From: Sisyra terminalis | Taxonomy: Eukaryota; Arthropoda; Insecta; Neuroptera; Sisyridae | Direction: 5' to 3' | Assembly: GCA_958496175.1 (NCBI GenBank) | Contig: OY292276.1 | Location: forward strand, 36,600,449 to 36,664,448 | DNA length: 64,000 nucleotides | Shown: positions 13,201 to 24,720 of the stretch, piece after piece | How positions within the stretch are numbered: the first letter of the stretch is position 1 | How the letters are laid out: each line of letters starts with the position of its first letter | Notes under the pieces: generated by a model | Told to the model about the DNA's origin: nothing | Seen by the model: the letters and a program-made list of their open reading frames with translations, nothing else | Database searches by the model: none | Program-made: the position numbers and the translations under genes

Positions 13201-16200
13201 ACTTGAAATTTGTCTATCTTCTCTGTAATACATGTGCTATCTACTCCAGACCTTGATACCTACCACCTACATTTCAATGGAAATATATGTAGATAGTTTA
13301 TAGTTAGTTAAATGTAGCTTATGACCCCCACCCTAAAGTCATTTCCTTAAAAACCGCGCACGGAATAAGTTTCGGCCATCGCCTGGATAAAATCAGGCTC
13401 GAATACTTATCCTTTTGATATTGGCTGCTGATTGCCGTTGTGCTCTAATTGTCTTCATTGTTTATCTAATTTGGATAGACGATTTGGATAGTATAGGTGA
13501 AAGTGCAAGTCTTCTGCACCCTGACCATGCTTGGGGTCTTTGCGGATCACGCCGAGGAAGTTCTCAATCTGAACAACTAGAAGTTGAGGTTTACCAGTTG
13601 GGAAGAGATTTTTCACATTCTCTACCAGGATCGCGGAGATCATCATTTCAATCAGCTAACCAGGATAGTAAAGGTATTATAGTAGTATAAAAAATAATTA
13701 TTTCTTATAAAATCCTGAAAACCTTTTTAGATGAAGAACTACCACCCCCTGTCGTTAACTATCATCGGGAACGGCGTCGTAGTAGTTGTACGAAAATGTT
13801 ACGAGATCCCGATGAGATATTACGTTCTTTAAAAGCTGTGAAAGGAGAGTTAGGACGTACTATGAGCTTATCAAGTGATAAGCGATCATCTCGGCGTGAG
13901 TATCTCTTTATATTTCTTTATAAAATGAATATTAATTTTTCAAAATTATTGCATGCATTAAATATGACATCCACAATGTCTAGTTGAAAAACAAATTTTC
14001 ATAAATTTTTCCAACCAATTTTCTGAAATTCGATGTAGAAAAATTATCCTTTATCTAAACGTTTATAGATATGAAAACTAAAAGTTTTATAAAAACGCAC
14101 AATTATATTATTTTTTTAGAGAAATACAACGTAACCGTTTACTTATGCAACTTTTTTTCTTTTCTTTTTTTGTTTAAAATGTTACAGCCGAACTATAGCC
14201 GCAAAGCTATGGTAAGCCTATAAATTCACACTTCACATTTTTGCGCCGTTATTTCCTCATTGTAATTTTGTTGATCAGTTGCTTTCAAAATGTGTAGCTA
14301 TGTCATCATTTTAGTCTTGTTTAACCATCGTTACGCTGAAAGTAGTTATCAGTATTACAACATATCATACAACTATATCATAAATTGAAAACTAGCGACA
14401 TAGTATCTTAATCTAATAGATATTTTACTATTAAATTTTCGTGTATAAAACAAAAAGTACGTTTATGTAGTCACATTTCACAAAACTAGCGTTCTTCCTC
14501 AAAAGAACAATTTTTGGTGGTGTTGAAAAAAACCGAAAAATAAAGTCATGAAACCGATAATAATTTTGAGAAGAACTCGAGGGTTTATATTAATATAATG
14601 TCAAGCAATAATATTATTTTTTTAGTAATGGTTTTCCCTCGGTTACATATTATTGCTATTATTGTATTTCAATATCTGCCCCTGACTAAAATTTGGGCTA
14701 CTTAGTCTAGTAGTATTTCATAGTGTTCGCTCCATAGAAACTGTGCTTTTTTATCATTTTTAAAATGTCTTGAAATGAAAATGATGCCTTTATTTAAGTA
14801 TTTTAATAGTTTCTGAGATTTATATTACAAAAATAATTTTGTTTTTGCTTAAGTCATTTATATATCAGTATGCATTTATTTAAATTAGAATTACCATGGA
14901 TTGGAGAAAAACTTATGGTCAAACGTTCTTCAAGGGTGGATTTAAGGGGGGCACGGAGCCACGTGCCGCCCCACGGTATTTTTGTGTACTGTGTATATTC
15001 GGTACTGTGGACACAGTACTGGTACTACACACGGTACTGTGGATATTCCATCAGAGTACATACTTAGAAGGAAATCAAATTATTAGAGTTGTTAAAATAT
15101 ATGAATAAAATAACAGAAAGAACATTAATGAAACTTTTGTCTATTTCTAGCTGGAATTGCTAACTTTTTCGTTATCCCTTTCACGCACTTGCAAATGATA
15201 GATGATATTGTGCCCCCCCCCAGAAAAAAAATCCTGAATCCGTCCTTGCTTATGTTAGTTATTGTAGTCTCTTAGTCTCAATAATTATCTTCCTTAAGAT
15301 GATGAGATCCTCTTTTTACTAAAAGAATCTTAAAAAAAAAACAAGGTTAGATGCCTCCCAATTTTATATGCCGTCTACGTTACTATAGTAAGGTGGTTAT
15401 CAAGATAAAACACGTCCCTTAAGTTAGCACTACACTTTTGGAATTTGGAAAAAAAACTACGGAATATTTTGGTGTTTTTTTGATGTTCAAGAGTTTGGAA
15501 AAAATTGTCGCTCAAATATTTTCCAGAAAACCCCTATGTAATGCTAACTTGACGTTTAGAGCTTTTCTATAAATTTATAAATTATAAATTTTTATTAAAA
15601 TTTCGAAATTTTTTTTACTCCATTAATTGGTGTTTTTTTGTCGTTCGAGAGTTCCGAAAGAAACATCTTCATAGTTGCATACTTTCCCGAGAGACGTTAT
15701 TTAAAGTAAAAGCTCGATTTAGGTAATTTTTCAAATATTGATTTTTCCAACTTTTTTTCTCATCAAATTGGTGTTTTAATGTTGCTAGAGAGTTCTGAAA
15801 GAAATAATTTCATCACTCGTATACATAATATTAGTCGCTTGCTTTCATAAGTAGTATAATATACAAGCTTTAATTTTTTTTCTTTTGGAACTCTCAAATG
15901 ACAGAAAAACACCAATTAATGGTGCAAAAAAAAATAAATAAAAATTTCAATATTTGGAAAATGACCCCAATTGAGCTTTTTCTTCAAATGGCTATATCTG
16001 GGAAAATATAAGAGTTATGATGATTTTTCTTTTGGATTTCTCGAACGACAATAAAACACCAATTAATGGTGTGAAATATTATAAGTATATTATATATGAT
16101 TTAAACTTCTTCTTCCTAGCTATATTATGGGAATCCCAAAATTCCAAACTAATTCAAATCAATTTTTCAATTTCAATTGTCCGTACATTATTTCGTCCAT

Positions 16201-18933
16201 ATCATTTTGCCGTCCAGCACCCAGGCCTAGGCTGCACGGGCCTAGGCGTAAATCCATCACTGATTTTAGGGTTTCTCAATCACTTAAGGTATTCGGCGTT
16301 TTTCTAATTTTTGATTTTTCTCAATTTGCATTTTATAAAGAATCTTTACATTTCGTGTACCATATTGCAATACAGCTATTTCTGTTTATAACTAGTTTTA
16401 CAGTTTATTAAAAGATGGAGATGTCCAGTTTGTTTAGTCAAACTATATGTTTTTTTGCTTATGTTTATACATTCTAAAATTATCTTTCTTCAGCACACAC
16501 ATACTGGAGAACAGGATTAAAGAAATTCAGGATTAAGGCTTATTTCCACGATCTAAAATAAAATATAACTACCTTTTTAAATTAATTAATGTAAATGTTC
16601 TTAGCAATAAATTTGAAAATTTAACAGTACGATAGATAAGCGTTTTCAATTTTTTGAAAAAAATGTTATTCTACTTGTAAATCTCACAAAAAATTGAACA
16701 ATACCATCAAAATTCAAATTCTTGACATCTTTATTGTTGGTCGTAGATCCTATTGAGTTAGTTTAGAAAATATTTAGCGTAGCCAACTTAACTTTTTTAA
16801 CCTTAGCTTTAAATTTATACTCTTTTTAACAATAAGAATTTTCTTTCACCCAAGCAATTAGCCACCATTAAACTCAAATTCATTCCTAACGCTAAATCGA
16901 CGTTCAAAAAACTTTCAATCTCATGTTTTGATTGTGTGAAATCATAATGGAAAAGTTCGTAAACATCTAATCATATGCGTCGTAACACTTAAGGGTTTTA
17001 CCATTAAATCAGTTGACAGGCAAAGTATTTTAAGTACTTTTCCAATCCAAATGTCTATAGGCATTAATTTATCGATTTAAATTGTAAGTTCATCATTAAT
17101 GTAAACAAAAGTTTCTTAAAGCTTTAAAGTTCTTAAAAGCATTTCTTGCACTGAATACATTGTAAATGTAAAGAATTATTTTCTGTAATAACTTAAAATT
17201 TAAGACAATAGCAAAAATTGTTTACCATTATGAACAATTCGTTCGGTATCGAAATCATCGTATTCGAAATCAGCGAAGGCTCATCTTAAGTAGAGAATTA
17301 TTTGCATTATTCGACGATTATAGAAGGATTGTTTTAAGATTTTAAGATTTCAACATTAATGGGCATTGTATACAGTGGTGTAGCGTGGGTTTTTGTCGCC
17401 CCTATTTTCATTTTTAATCAAGAAAATAGGTAAACAGACAACTAGTATTTATAAATTCTTTAATTATTTAAAAATGAACTATTCATGTTTTTCTCAAAGT
17501 AAAATATATTATGCAATTTTCAACGGCAATGTGCCATCCGTAGCCAAGACTCCTCTTCCTCCCTTCGTTACGCTTCAGTTTTCAAAATTATATTTTTTAA
17601 ATTTAACTTTGAGTTCGCGACAAAGGTAATTTTAAATTGAAGATTGTTGAAAGTAGATTTTTACATTGAATTTGTTTTCATCATATCCGTATTTTTCAAT
17701 TACATAATTTACTAAATGGGGCAACTTTGATACTCACTAACTCTCGACCTCATTTTTCATTGAACTTGAATTTGTTGTGTGGTTTTTAACTTACCTAATG
17801 ATATAGTCAATTCTTAAAGTTACTTCTTTGTACAATAAAAATAGGTAACTGCAAAAATGTTATAAGTAAAGCCTGAGTTTTAGGGCGAAACACTTACATT
17901 TATAAATTTATAACATTATATTTTGTAACTACAATGGGTTTGACTAAACTATTGTTCTAAAAATCGATATAAGTTCGTAGCTTAAGAATGAGCATTAAAA
18001 TAAATATTTTGAAGAATATTATTCGTAGAATAAGTAGTGTAGAATAATGATCGTCACGATTAAGTTGTTATGATATTAATAGTAGTTGTTAGTTTGGAAA
18101 ATAAACAGGAGATAACACTTATTGTAAATCTTCTTCTTTTTATTATGTCGCTAGTTTTTCAACCAATTTTATTATGTGAAATGGATAAAATTCCAAGGAA
18201 AACCTTTAGCCGCAATATTATTAAACTAATGGAAAAAGGACTATCATTCCCAGAGGACATATCTACATAAAGTTTTTATTATAAATCAACAGGTTCATCG
18301 GCCGTATCAACAGGTAGCCGTAAAGATAGCGTTTTAGAATTGCCGGAACTTTTACACGATAAGTCTCCATCAGAAGACGACGAAGATCGCTGGGGTGGAG
18401 ACGATTCATCAGATTCAGACGTAAAACTTGGTCCAGGACAAATTCAACCACGGGGTTATCGGATGGCTGTTGGAAAACATGGAGATGTTAAGTTGGGCTT
18501 AACCATGACAAAAGGTCATTTAGAAGTAGAAATCATTTGTGCTCGAAATATTTGTCAGAATGAAAATGATAGTCCACCAGACACGTATGTGAAGTGTTAT
18601 CTGCGTGATGGTGAACGGTGGCTACAGAAAAGGAAAACAAGGGTAAGAAGTTAAAGTATATAACAAAATTGGTTTTACGATTGATTTTTTTAGGTGGTTA
18701 GACATAATAAGGAACCGCAATATCGACAAACTTTGCGATATCAAGCATGTGATGTACTCGGACGAACGCTTTTGGTAATGTTATGGGAAAGACAGGGAGG
18801 GTTTGAACATAATCAAGGTTTAGGAGGCGCAGAAGTTGCATTAGATTCATTGGGGTTGTCACACCCTGTTTCCGGATGGTATCCCCTATTTCCAATTCAA
18901 TCACTCGGTTCTGATTCGAATGATTCGCCTTGA
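1248..18933 (+). CDS. Rim: RIM, presynaptic active-zone Rab3-interacting scaffold
   Basis: RIM tethers synaptic vesicles and calcium channels at the presynaptic active zone. Exons: 1248-1365, 2005-2312, 2676-2927, 2983-3712, 3780-3952, 4300-4462, 4519-4580, 11267-11448, 12773-13134, 13479-13673, 13731-13895, 18293-18642, 18694-18933; all splice phases agree and the sum is 3300 nt (1099 aa). Residues 103-150 hold four CxxC pairs of a FYVE-type zinc finger (C103/106, 119/122, 127/130, 147/150). A PDZ domain spans about 454-555, with a GFGM carboxylate loop near 472-475. The stretch RRKLPKTP at the end of exon 7 resembles a RIM-BP SH3 ligand. C2A lies about 610-735 and C2B about 966-1090, ending 9 residues before the stop. 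The usual N-terminal Rab3-binding helix before the zinc finger is not visible, so the first exons may be missing or this is a short isoform. Ser/Thr-rich linkers separate the domains. Confidence 0.93.
5841..6247. repeat. Palindromic repeat family P, copy 1 (interrupted)
   Basis: The left arm (TATACTTTA at 5846-5854, continuing at 6043 after a nested MITE with GTGACGTAAAAATCTGG) is the inverted counterpart of the right arm ending CCGCTAAAGTATAC near 6231-6243. Further inside, the segments around 6053-6100 and 6180-6225 also pair. Related copies lie at 27276-27416 and 61084-61300. There is no ORF. The exact outer ends are uncertain by a few bases. Confidence 0.7.
5855..6039. mobile_element. 185-bp MITE with TTA duplication (PIF/Harbinger-like)
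   Basis: The ends form a long, near-perfect inverted repeat (AGCAGGCCATTCACGCTCC at the left; its complement ends at 6039). The element is flanked by TTA on both sides (5852-5854 and 6040-6042). A 3-bp TWA-type duplication fits the PIF/Harbinger superfamily. The centre is rich in GTCGGACT-like motifs in both directions. It is inserted in the left arm of repeat P. Confidence 0.85.
6848..6968 (+). repeat. tRNA-derived SINE, truncated copy
   Basis: It starts GCCTACTGGCGGTCGAGT and follows the 43274 copy through the GCTCCAAAACT region. It then has a deletion that removes much of the box B area, and it keeps a GCTAAAGAC-like 3' segment. It lies inside Rim intron 7. The short open frame around it is repeat sequence, not a gene. 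Confidence 0.65.
7047..7540. mobile_element. Probable hAT-like remnants
   Basis: Two adjacent pieces have degenerate hAT-style ends. CAGCATTTCTTAAC at 7047 faces GGTTAAGAATCACT ending near 7276. CAGTGTCTTCCAAACT at 7313 has a possible right end ACGAAACATTACTG near 7540. Target duplications cannot be confirmed, so boundaries are tentative. Confidence 0.35.
11483..11510. repeat. Perfect 28-bp palindrome
   Basis: The sequence reads TTTACCAGGTATCA followed by its exact reverse complement, with no spacer. It lies 34 nt downstream of the splice donor of the first C2A exon of Rim and directly precedes the repeat at 11515. Confidence 0.9.
11515..11770. repeat. TIR-like repeat with a related copy near 50.7 kb
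   Basis: The left end CTCACAG followed by GTATAGAG pairs imperfectly with the right end CTATACTATACCTGTGAG. The inner part of the right half (about 11660-11770) resembles, in reverse orientation, 50729-50843, which shares the TGTCATTTCACTT and GATTSGTTCGGA segments. The element is old and divergent. Confidence 0.5.
11947..12389. mobile_element. Possible MITE related to the GGGGCATCCATTAATTACG family
   Basis: The left end GGAACCATCCATAAGCTACG and the right end, read inward as AGGGGCCATCCATACATTACG, are inverted relatives. A G-rich block follows the left end, as in the MITEs at 29986 and 32848. It overlaps the foldback arms at 12099-12564, so the region is rearranged and the boundaries are tentative. 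Confidence 0.45.
12099..12564. repeat. Foldback structure with 113-bp inverted arms
   Basis: Arms 12099-12211 and 12452-12564 are essentially exact reverse complements over 113 bp and are separated by 240 bp. They lie in Rim intron 8, 209 bp before the next exon. The near identity implies a recent insertion or an inverted duplication. Confidence 0.9.
14188..14211 (+). other. Candidate 24-nt microexon of Rim
   Basis: A long T/C-rich tract ending in ACAG precedes 24 nt, which are followed at once by GTAAGC, a strong donor. In phase 0 the segment would encode PNYSRKAM. The upstream exon ends in phase 1, however, and in that phase the segment reads a TAG after three codons. It could be a poison microexon, be joined to an unannotated exon, or be a chance pair of splice signals. 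Confidence 0.3.
14931..15248. mobile_element. hAT-type MITE, copy B (inverted relative to copy A)
   Basis: It starts CAAGGGTGGATTTAAGG and ends with the complement CTGAATCCGTCCTTG. The interior matches copy A (491-763) in reverse, including the CTTTCACGCACTTGCAAATGA stretch. It carries an extra segment of about 45 bp with repeated GGTACTGTGG-like motifs. The flanking 8-mers differ, so the target duplication has decayed. Confidence 0.8.
15471..16080. repeat. Modular palindromic array (three direct, two inverted units)
   Basis: A module containing TTGGTGTTTTTTTGTCGTT and AGAGTTCCGAAAGAAA occurs in direct orientation with its GGTG at 15471, 15629 and 15770. It occurs inverted (ACACCAATTAATGGTG) with its CACC at 15910 and 16057. 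Spacing is about 140-160 bp. The intermodule segment at 15710-15740 pairs with 15945-15980, giving a roughly 600-bp imperfect palindrome. Confidence 0.75.
17373..17578. mobile_element. Possible hAT-like element related to 60659-61509
   Basis: It begins CAGTGGTGTAGCGTGGG, close to the CAGTGGCGTAGCGTAGG end of the 60659 element, and may end at TTCGTTACGCTTCAG. No target duplication is visible. The short open frame inside is not a gene. Confidence 0.45.
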
Positions 18934-21900
18934 AAGAATTTTCAAATTAAAGCATCTAAAAACCCCAGTCTACATGAGTATCTTATCCATGATATATTTC
19001 ATGAAAAAGAACAAACGAGACAAGCTCAAAGCATGGCCAACAAATTTAATCTTTCAATAATTGGTCACTCCCAATTACTTATTTTAAAAAAAAAATATTA
19101 ACTACTTTAAAATTTTTTTAAATATATTACTAAAATCTAAAATGACGATTTAAATTGAAATTGTTTTATAAAAAAATCAAATGCTATTTAAATGTGATTG
19201 TTCCGTCATTACGGCCTAAAATAAATGCCAAAACGCAAAGCCAATCAAAGGATATAAATATAAATTTACAAAAAAAAATATTAATATTATTTATTTATGA
19301 CAAAAATATTGTATAATATGTAAGAGATAATTAAAAAAAAGGAAATCGGCCTAATTACAGATGAAACAAAAGGAAGTTCTATCATTGAATTTAAAGCCTA
19401 AGTGGTGTTTACATTATCGTGAAAATATTTAAATTTTCGCCAAAATTTAACTGCGATTTATAGATATCAAACAAAAATTATAATTTAAATGAAATATTAA
19501 AAAATATGCTGTGCTGAGAATTGTATTGAAATTGATCTTGAAGACAGCAAGCAGATGTGATAATTTTGATAATTTTATTTATATTTATTTACAATAAGTT
19601 TATATCCATACTTGATCAAACAAACCATCGCTAATCGCTAATTTTGGCTCTCTGTGGTTTATTTTACAATTACCTATACAGTATTACAATAATGTAAATT
19701 CCACTTTTAACGAAAATCAGTATAAAATTTACTATTTTTTAATTTTTGTTTCTAAACGTACTTAAAATTCTAAAGCATCTACATTTTTTAACTTTCCAAA
19801 AAATTAAAAGCCTATAATGACAATCTATGCTATTAAATCTATCTATTTATAAATTGACTTTATAAACCCCAAAAGTGCACTATTCTTTATGAGTAAATAA
19901 ACAAAAAAAGATAAATAGAACGCTATGGCTCCTGTTGGCTCCTGTGTTCACTTGTAAAACGTTAGTAGGTATATATAAACAAAAATTATCATGAAAATGT
20001 TCGATATCAAATTATTACATAGTTGGATTTTTTTACTGTCCGTTTTTTGTTAGTTTTCTCATAGACATATCAATACAGGAAATTTCTCTCAGAAAGCTTC
20101 GTTACAATATAATATCACTGTGATTTGTGCAAAAATATATTTTTCTTAAACAAACTGTTAAAGCTCTATGTTTCTGTTAATATTGTGAAAAATACATTTT
20201 ATGCCAAATTCTATCTATTTTTAAATTCAATAAAAAAATAAATATACTATATATCAACTTATATTATAAATAAACAATGTATCGTAATACATATAAATCT
20301 TTGAAAAATATAAAATGTTTTAATAAATGTGATTGCTGTATTGAAAAAAAATATATAGATAATCGTATATTTAAATAAACGAAGAATAAGAATCTCGTGC
20401 AGCTTTTAGTGGATTATAAAATTAGTACGCTTTTATGTGGTCACAAAGTAAATATATATATACATAAAAATATAATATATACAAAGCAAAATAAAGTATT
20501 TTTCAAATAAAATATATTTTAGTGTTAGTTCTGTCTTCCAGAATTAAAAAAAATGAAAGATATGAAATAAGTATCTTGAATATTCAATAAATTTCTTTTA
20601 CGATTTTTTTTAAATTTTATAGAAATACCCTATTTATATTTTGCAGAGTTAAAATATTATTTTATGTTCGGTTATTATTAGATATATTGTGTAAGACTAT
20701 AGAAACCTTACAATTATAAAATTTTAATCCTTCAGAAAATTCACAGAAACCTAAAAGTTAATGTTAAGTAAAATATTTCTATTGGCATTATATAGAAATT
20801 GAACTGTAAAATTATTAGATGACTGTAATAATCCAAAAGTGTTTGGTGAATTACCTACTGCAGTATAGTAAAGTTAAAAATCATTATAAAGGTAATTTTA
20901 CGTGAAAATTTTGCAAATCTACTACAATCATTTATAACGAAAATTTTAAGAGCTTAAATGCCGAGTGATTATTAATCGATAATAACATCAATTGTTCTTC
21001 ATATCGAAGCCATTTAATATAAATGCATCGATAAATAATTTATTATAAATAAAAGGGTAACAAATTCTACAGACGCTACAATGAATATTAAGGCAAAGGT
21101 CATCAAAGGTATAAAAGTAATAAATATTTAGTCTGTTCATATGCATTCTTTTTAAAATAATAATCCTTAAGCTAACTAGGAAGAATTAAAATCTCTTTGT
21201 CTATATTAATTTCTTTCTATTGGGTATTCCATTATTACATGCTGTTTTTCGGAATATCCTATTTCTACTTTGTATCGTAGTATATGCGAAAATGTATTTG
21301 TGTGAAATACATATTTTTTTAGAAGAATCTAATTCTATAAAAGCAGTTACATTAACTTTTGTCTAATACAATTTTTTATATAAATTTTATTTTCTTCTTG
21401 CTTGAAATTAATAAAAAGTTAAGTTTTTCACCAAATGAAAATTTAAAATTTGACATCTAAAGGGAAAGGGGTAAATGAATGGGATTTATCAAAAACTAAA
21501 TAAATTGATACTACGAATTTGCTATCGCTACCTGGAGACTTTTAGAAGAACATTTCTTAATTTGTATGAAGACGGAGTCGTGTGGTAAGGTGGGGTTATT
21601 AAACGCGGCAAAATACAAATCGTAGTGTGTCTGTAGGCCGACAATATGTATGTCTTTGCCCTTTTTTGTTACATGCATACCAGTTTCTCTCTCACTTATT
21701 TTTAAATATGTTAAATAAACGGATTAAAAAGTTTCCAAAATTCATACCATGAATGTTCTTTTTTAACAGAGAATCCTTTTGGTTTGGGAAAACTGTGTGC
21801 AATTAATTAAATGTTTAGAGAACTGTTTCATTTTAAAAATTCTATACGTGGCAAACTTTTAAATGAATAAGAACTCATATTTTAAATTATAAATACAAAA

Positions 21901-23370
21901 TAGATTATCTACATACGTATAAGAACTGGAAAAATATTTATGCACCATGATATTTTATTAATTTTCATTGCATCGACTTTAGAAGTGAAAAATACATACT
22001 TGATGTAAAATGTGTGAATTTTATTTTATTGTGTATAATTCAAACAAATAAGGCTTTTGTCAATCTATATAAGTGAAAATTTATAATAAAAATAATTACA
22101 TGTATATGTCTTAGGTGTAAAAAAAAACTGTTTATAAAATTACATACACAGGCCTAAACCGAAAATGTGGACAATCCTACAATTACTTGTATAAATTACA
22201 GTAAAAATCACAATTATTGTCTACTCGACTACTGTTATAACTTATTATATTAAATGTTATCTTTGTAATATTTGTGAAATATAGTAAAAAAATTGGAGAC
22301 ATGCAAAATATTTTCATTCAAATATGGATACATTTTGCGTGCTACTTAAATTTGAAACTCTTTCGTACACACCAAAATAGTATATTTTTAATAAGAATAA
22401 AAATATTAAATTATATGTGAGCTCATCAAATTGATATTATATCAATCAATTGATATAAAAGTTTCAAAATTGTACTAATATATAAACGTATTATATATAT
22501 AAATGTATAAATTGTTAATGTAATAAATGTACATTACATATCCAGTACCTACACCAAACATACATAAAATTAAAAAAAATATCTATGTACTTCTTTAGCA
22601 TTTAGACAATCTATCTTCTTAATTCTCTAAAATTTACGATGTAATATCTATTAAAAAAATTAAATCTCATATCAGTTCTATGAAACTGTTCCAATAGTAA
22701 AGACGTTTCACGTAGATAGAAATATGAGTTTTCTTGGATATATTAAAATTGTATGTAGCTTTTTTTCAAATCCTAGAGCAACTTTGATAAACTGAGCTGT
22801 GTTAAAAATATAAAAATGGTTTATTGGCATTTTTATTGTTTTATGAAATATATAATATTTGTAATTATCAAAAAAAGTTATTTTTAAAATTTTTTACAAA
22901 GCAAATTTTATTAAAATAAAAACAGATTTAGTCTCTTACAAATTAATTTTGATGAGAGAAATTTGAAGTATATGAATTTATATTTAGAAAAAGAAGTTAA
23001 GTGTTATTCAAAGAATTTATTACATAAAGTTTAATAAGTTATATTGCTGCATATTGAAAATATAATTTTATAAAACATATTTTACTCCAACTAAGATCAA
23101 ACAAACTTTTCATACGCACACATATCGTTTAAATTACATTTCCTGAAATTCTTCAATTTATACAAAATTAAAATAAATCTTTATCTCCCAAAAAAAATAA
23201 AATAAACATAATGCTAAAAAAATTATGTACTTGAATGTAATCAAGCAAAGTCAATGAACTGACTACCTAAACAAAATTGTGTTTTATTTTGAAAACTTTT
23301 AAAACATTTTCAGAAAATAAAAAGCATTTTTTTTAAAAAAATTATTTATTTTTATTTTTTTACATAAAAC
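18934..23370. other. Rim 3' UTR and Rim/CPSF30 tail-to-tail interval
   Basis: It is very AT-rich. The first plausible polyadenylation signal after the Rim stop is AATAAA at 19220-19225, and many more follow, so the Rim 3' UTR could be long. On the minus strand an AATAAA at 23350-23345, about 20 nt past the CPSF30 stop, may end that gene. I see no coding or structural RNA feature. A slightly GC-richer patch at about 21560-21660 has no assignment. Confidence 0.6.
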
Positions 23371-24375
23371 TTATCTATTTTGATTGGAATTATTAGTAGT
23401 GTTATTTTTAGCTTGTGACAAAAATGCGAGGTGCCCCTTCGGACACCGATTGGCGTAATGTCCTTTATTACCGCATTTAAAGCATGTTACTTCTTCAAGA
23501 GGTTTAGGCGGCATTCTTGGATGAGTACCAGTATTATTCATATTTGACTGCTGATTTCCCAATGATGTGATACCATTTTCTTGGGTTTCGTTTGCCCCAT
23601 TTATTGAAGATATCTGTGAAGGTGGTTTTGAATATCCTAACACTTTCATTTTAGATTCCTCTTGTTTTAATGCCGCTTCTCTCGCTTCGGGTGTCATTTT
23701 TAAGCAATAAGAAACCTTGTGTCCTACGTCACCACAATAGTGACATATAATTACTTGTGGTTTTTTATTGTCTTTGGAAGCAGCATCGGGTGCTGCCGGA
23801 AGATCAAACAAAGGATGCATGTATTTACACTGCGAACCATCGGGACAAAATCCAGCTATGTAATTCATACAAAGTACACGTCGTACATGCCTATGTCGAC
23901 AGTGGGGACCGTGTCGACAAAATCCTCGATCATACCATGGGCAATCTTTTATTTTACTTTCAGGATCAATATGTAAAAATGGACATTCTTTATTGTGACA
24001 AGCATTGAATCGAGAATAAAAATAACACTCGGGCATTTTTGTCATATCATATTCGTGTAGAAATTCACATTGATCTCCTTTTTTACATAAACCACGAAGC
24101 CAATGTTTGCACACAATTGTACGATCTCCACGAACATGACGAAATGGACACGAACTACCTTTTAAACATCCTTCTATTGATGTATAAAATTGACAAACTG
24201 CGGCTGTCGATTCTATAAAATAAATAAAACTTTTACATTTGTATCAAACAATATTATATTAAATTATCATACTGTCCATTCCTGGAAACGGGAGAGGAAG
24301 CGCTCCATATTGCTCATCTAAGGCTACCTCAATATCAAATTTAATGTGATCTACGTTTGCTACTATTAGTTCCAT
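23371..24375 (-). CDS. Clp: CPSF30 / Clipper, polyadenylation factor zinc-finger subunit
   Basis: This CPSF subunit contacts the AAUAAA signal during mRNA 3'-end processing in the nucleus. It has two exons, 24375-24273 and 24212-23371, with a 60-bp intron; the joined frame is 314 aa. Five CCCH fingers are visible (C41-H60, C69-H87, C97-H115, C125-H143, C149-H167), then CCHC knuckles at C191-C204 and C278-C291, ending in an Asn-rich tail. The N-terminus (VDHIKFDIE, PLPFPGMDKS) and the second finger (CKHWLRGLCKKGDQCEFLH) closely match animal CPSF4. Two knuckles are like Drosophila Clipper, whereas human CPSF4 has one. The start is the first Met, and no residues before it fit the family. It is head-to-head with RPRD1. 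Confidence 0.96.
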
Positions 24376-24720
24376 TTCACTAAATTATAATTAAACAATT
24401 CTAAGTAGAATCCGAATGATTTAATTAAAAAATTTGAGTTATAGGTTAACTATCCTACAACTATTGTCATAATTTGACATACTACCACGCATTTTCAAAT
24501 TAATAAAGCTAACTTCATTACGATCAAAAAGCTTGCGATTGAAATGAACTCTATGGTTTTATGGAAAGCTTATTGGCTTATGTTGGCTCATGGCATGGTC
24601 ATAAAACCATATTTGGGTTGGCAGTTCTAGTCGTTCTAGTTTATTCTTGCGAAAAAACTTAAGCGAAAGAAGTAGTGAGATCAGTTGGATTGAGTAATTA
24701 TTGCCGATGCATTTAATAAA
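24376..24720. promoter_or_regulatory. Divergent promoter region between CPSF30 and RPRD1
   Basis: Only 345 bp separate the two start codons, which point away from each other, so both 5' UTRs and core promoters must fit here. On the + side, TCAGT at 24681-24685 matches the arthropod initiator consensus and would give RPRD1 a 5' UTR of about 38 nt. No TATA box at the right distance was seen. The region is less AT-rich than its surroundings. Confidence 0.6.

Larger units (their letters stand above)
13896..18292 (+). other. Rim intron 11, repeat-rich
   Basis: A 4.4 kb intron before the first C2B exon. It holds a candidate microexon (14188-14211), a hAT MITE copy (14931-15248), a palindromic modular array (15471-16080), a hAT-like end fragment near 16190-16259 and a possible hAT-like element (17373-17578). 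The rest is AT-rich without recognisable features. Confidence 0.8.
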
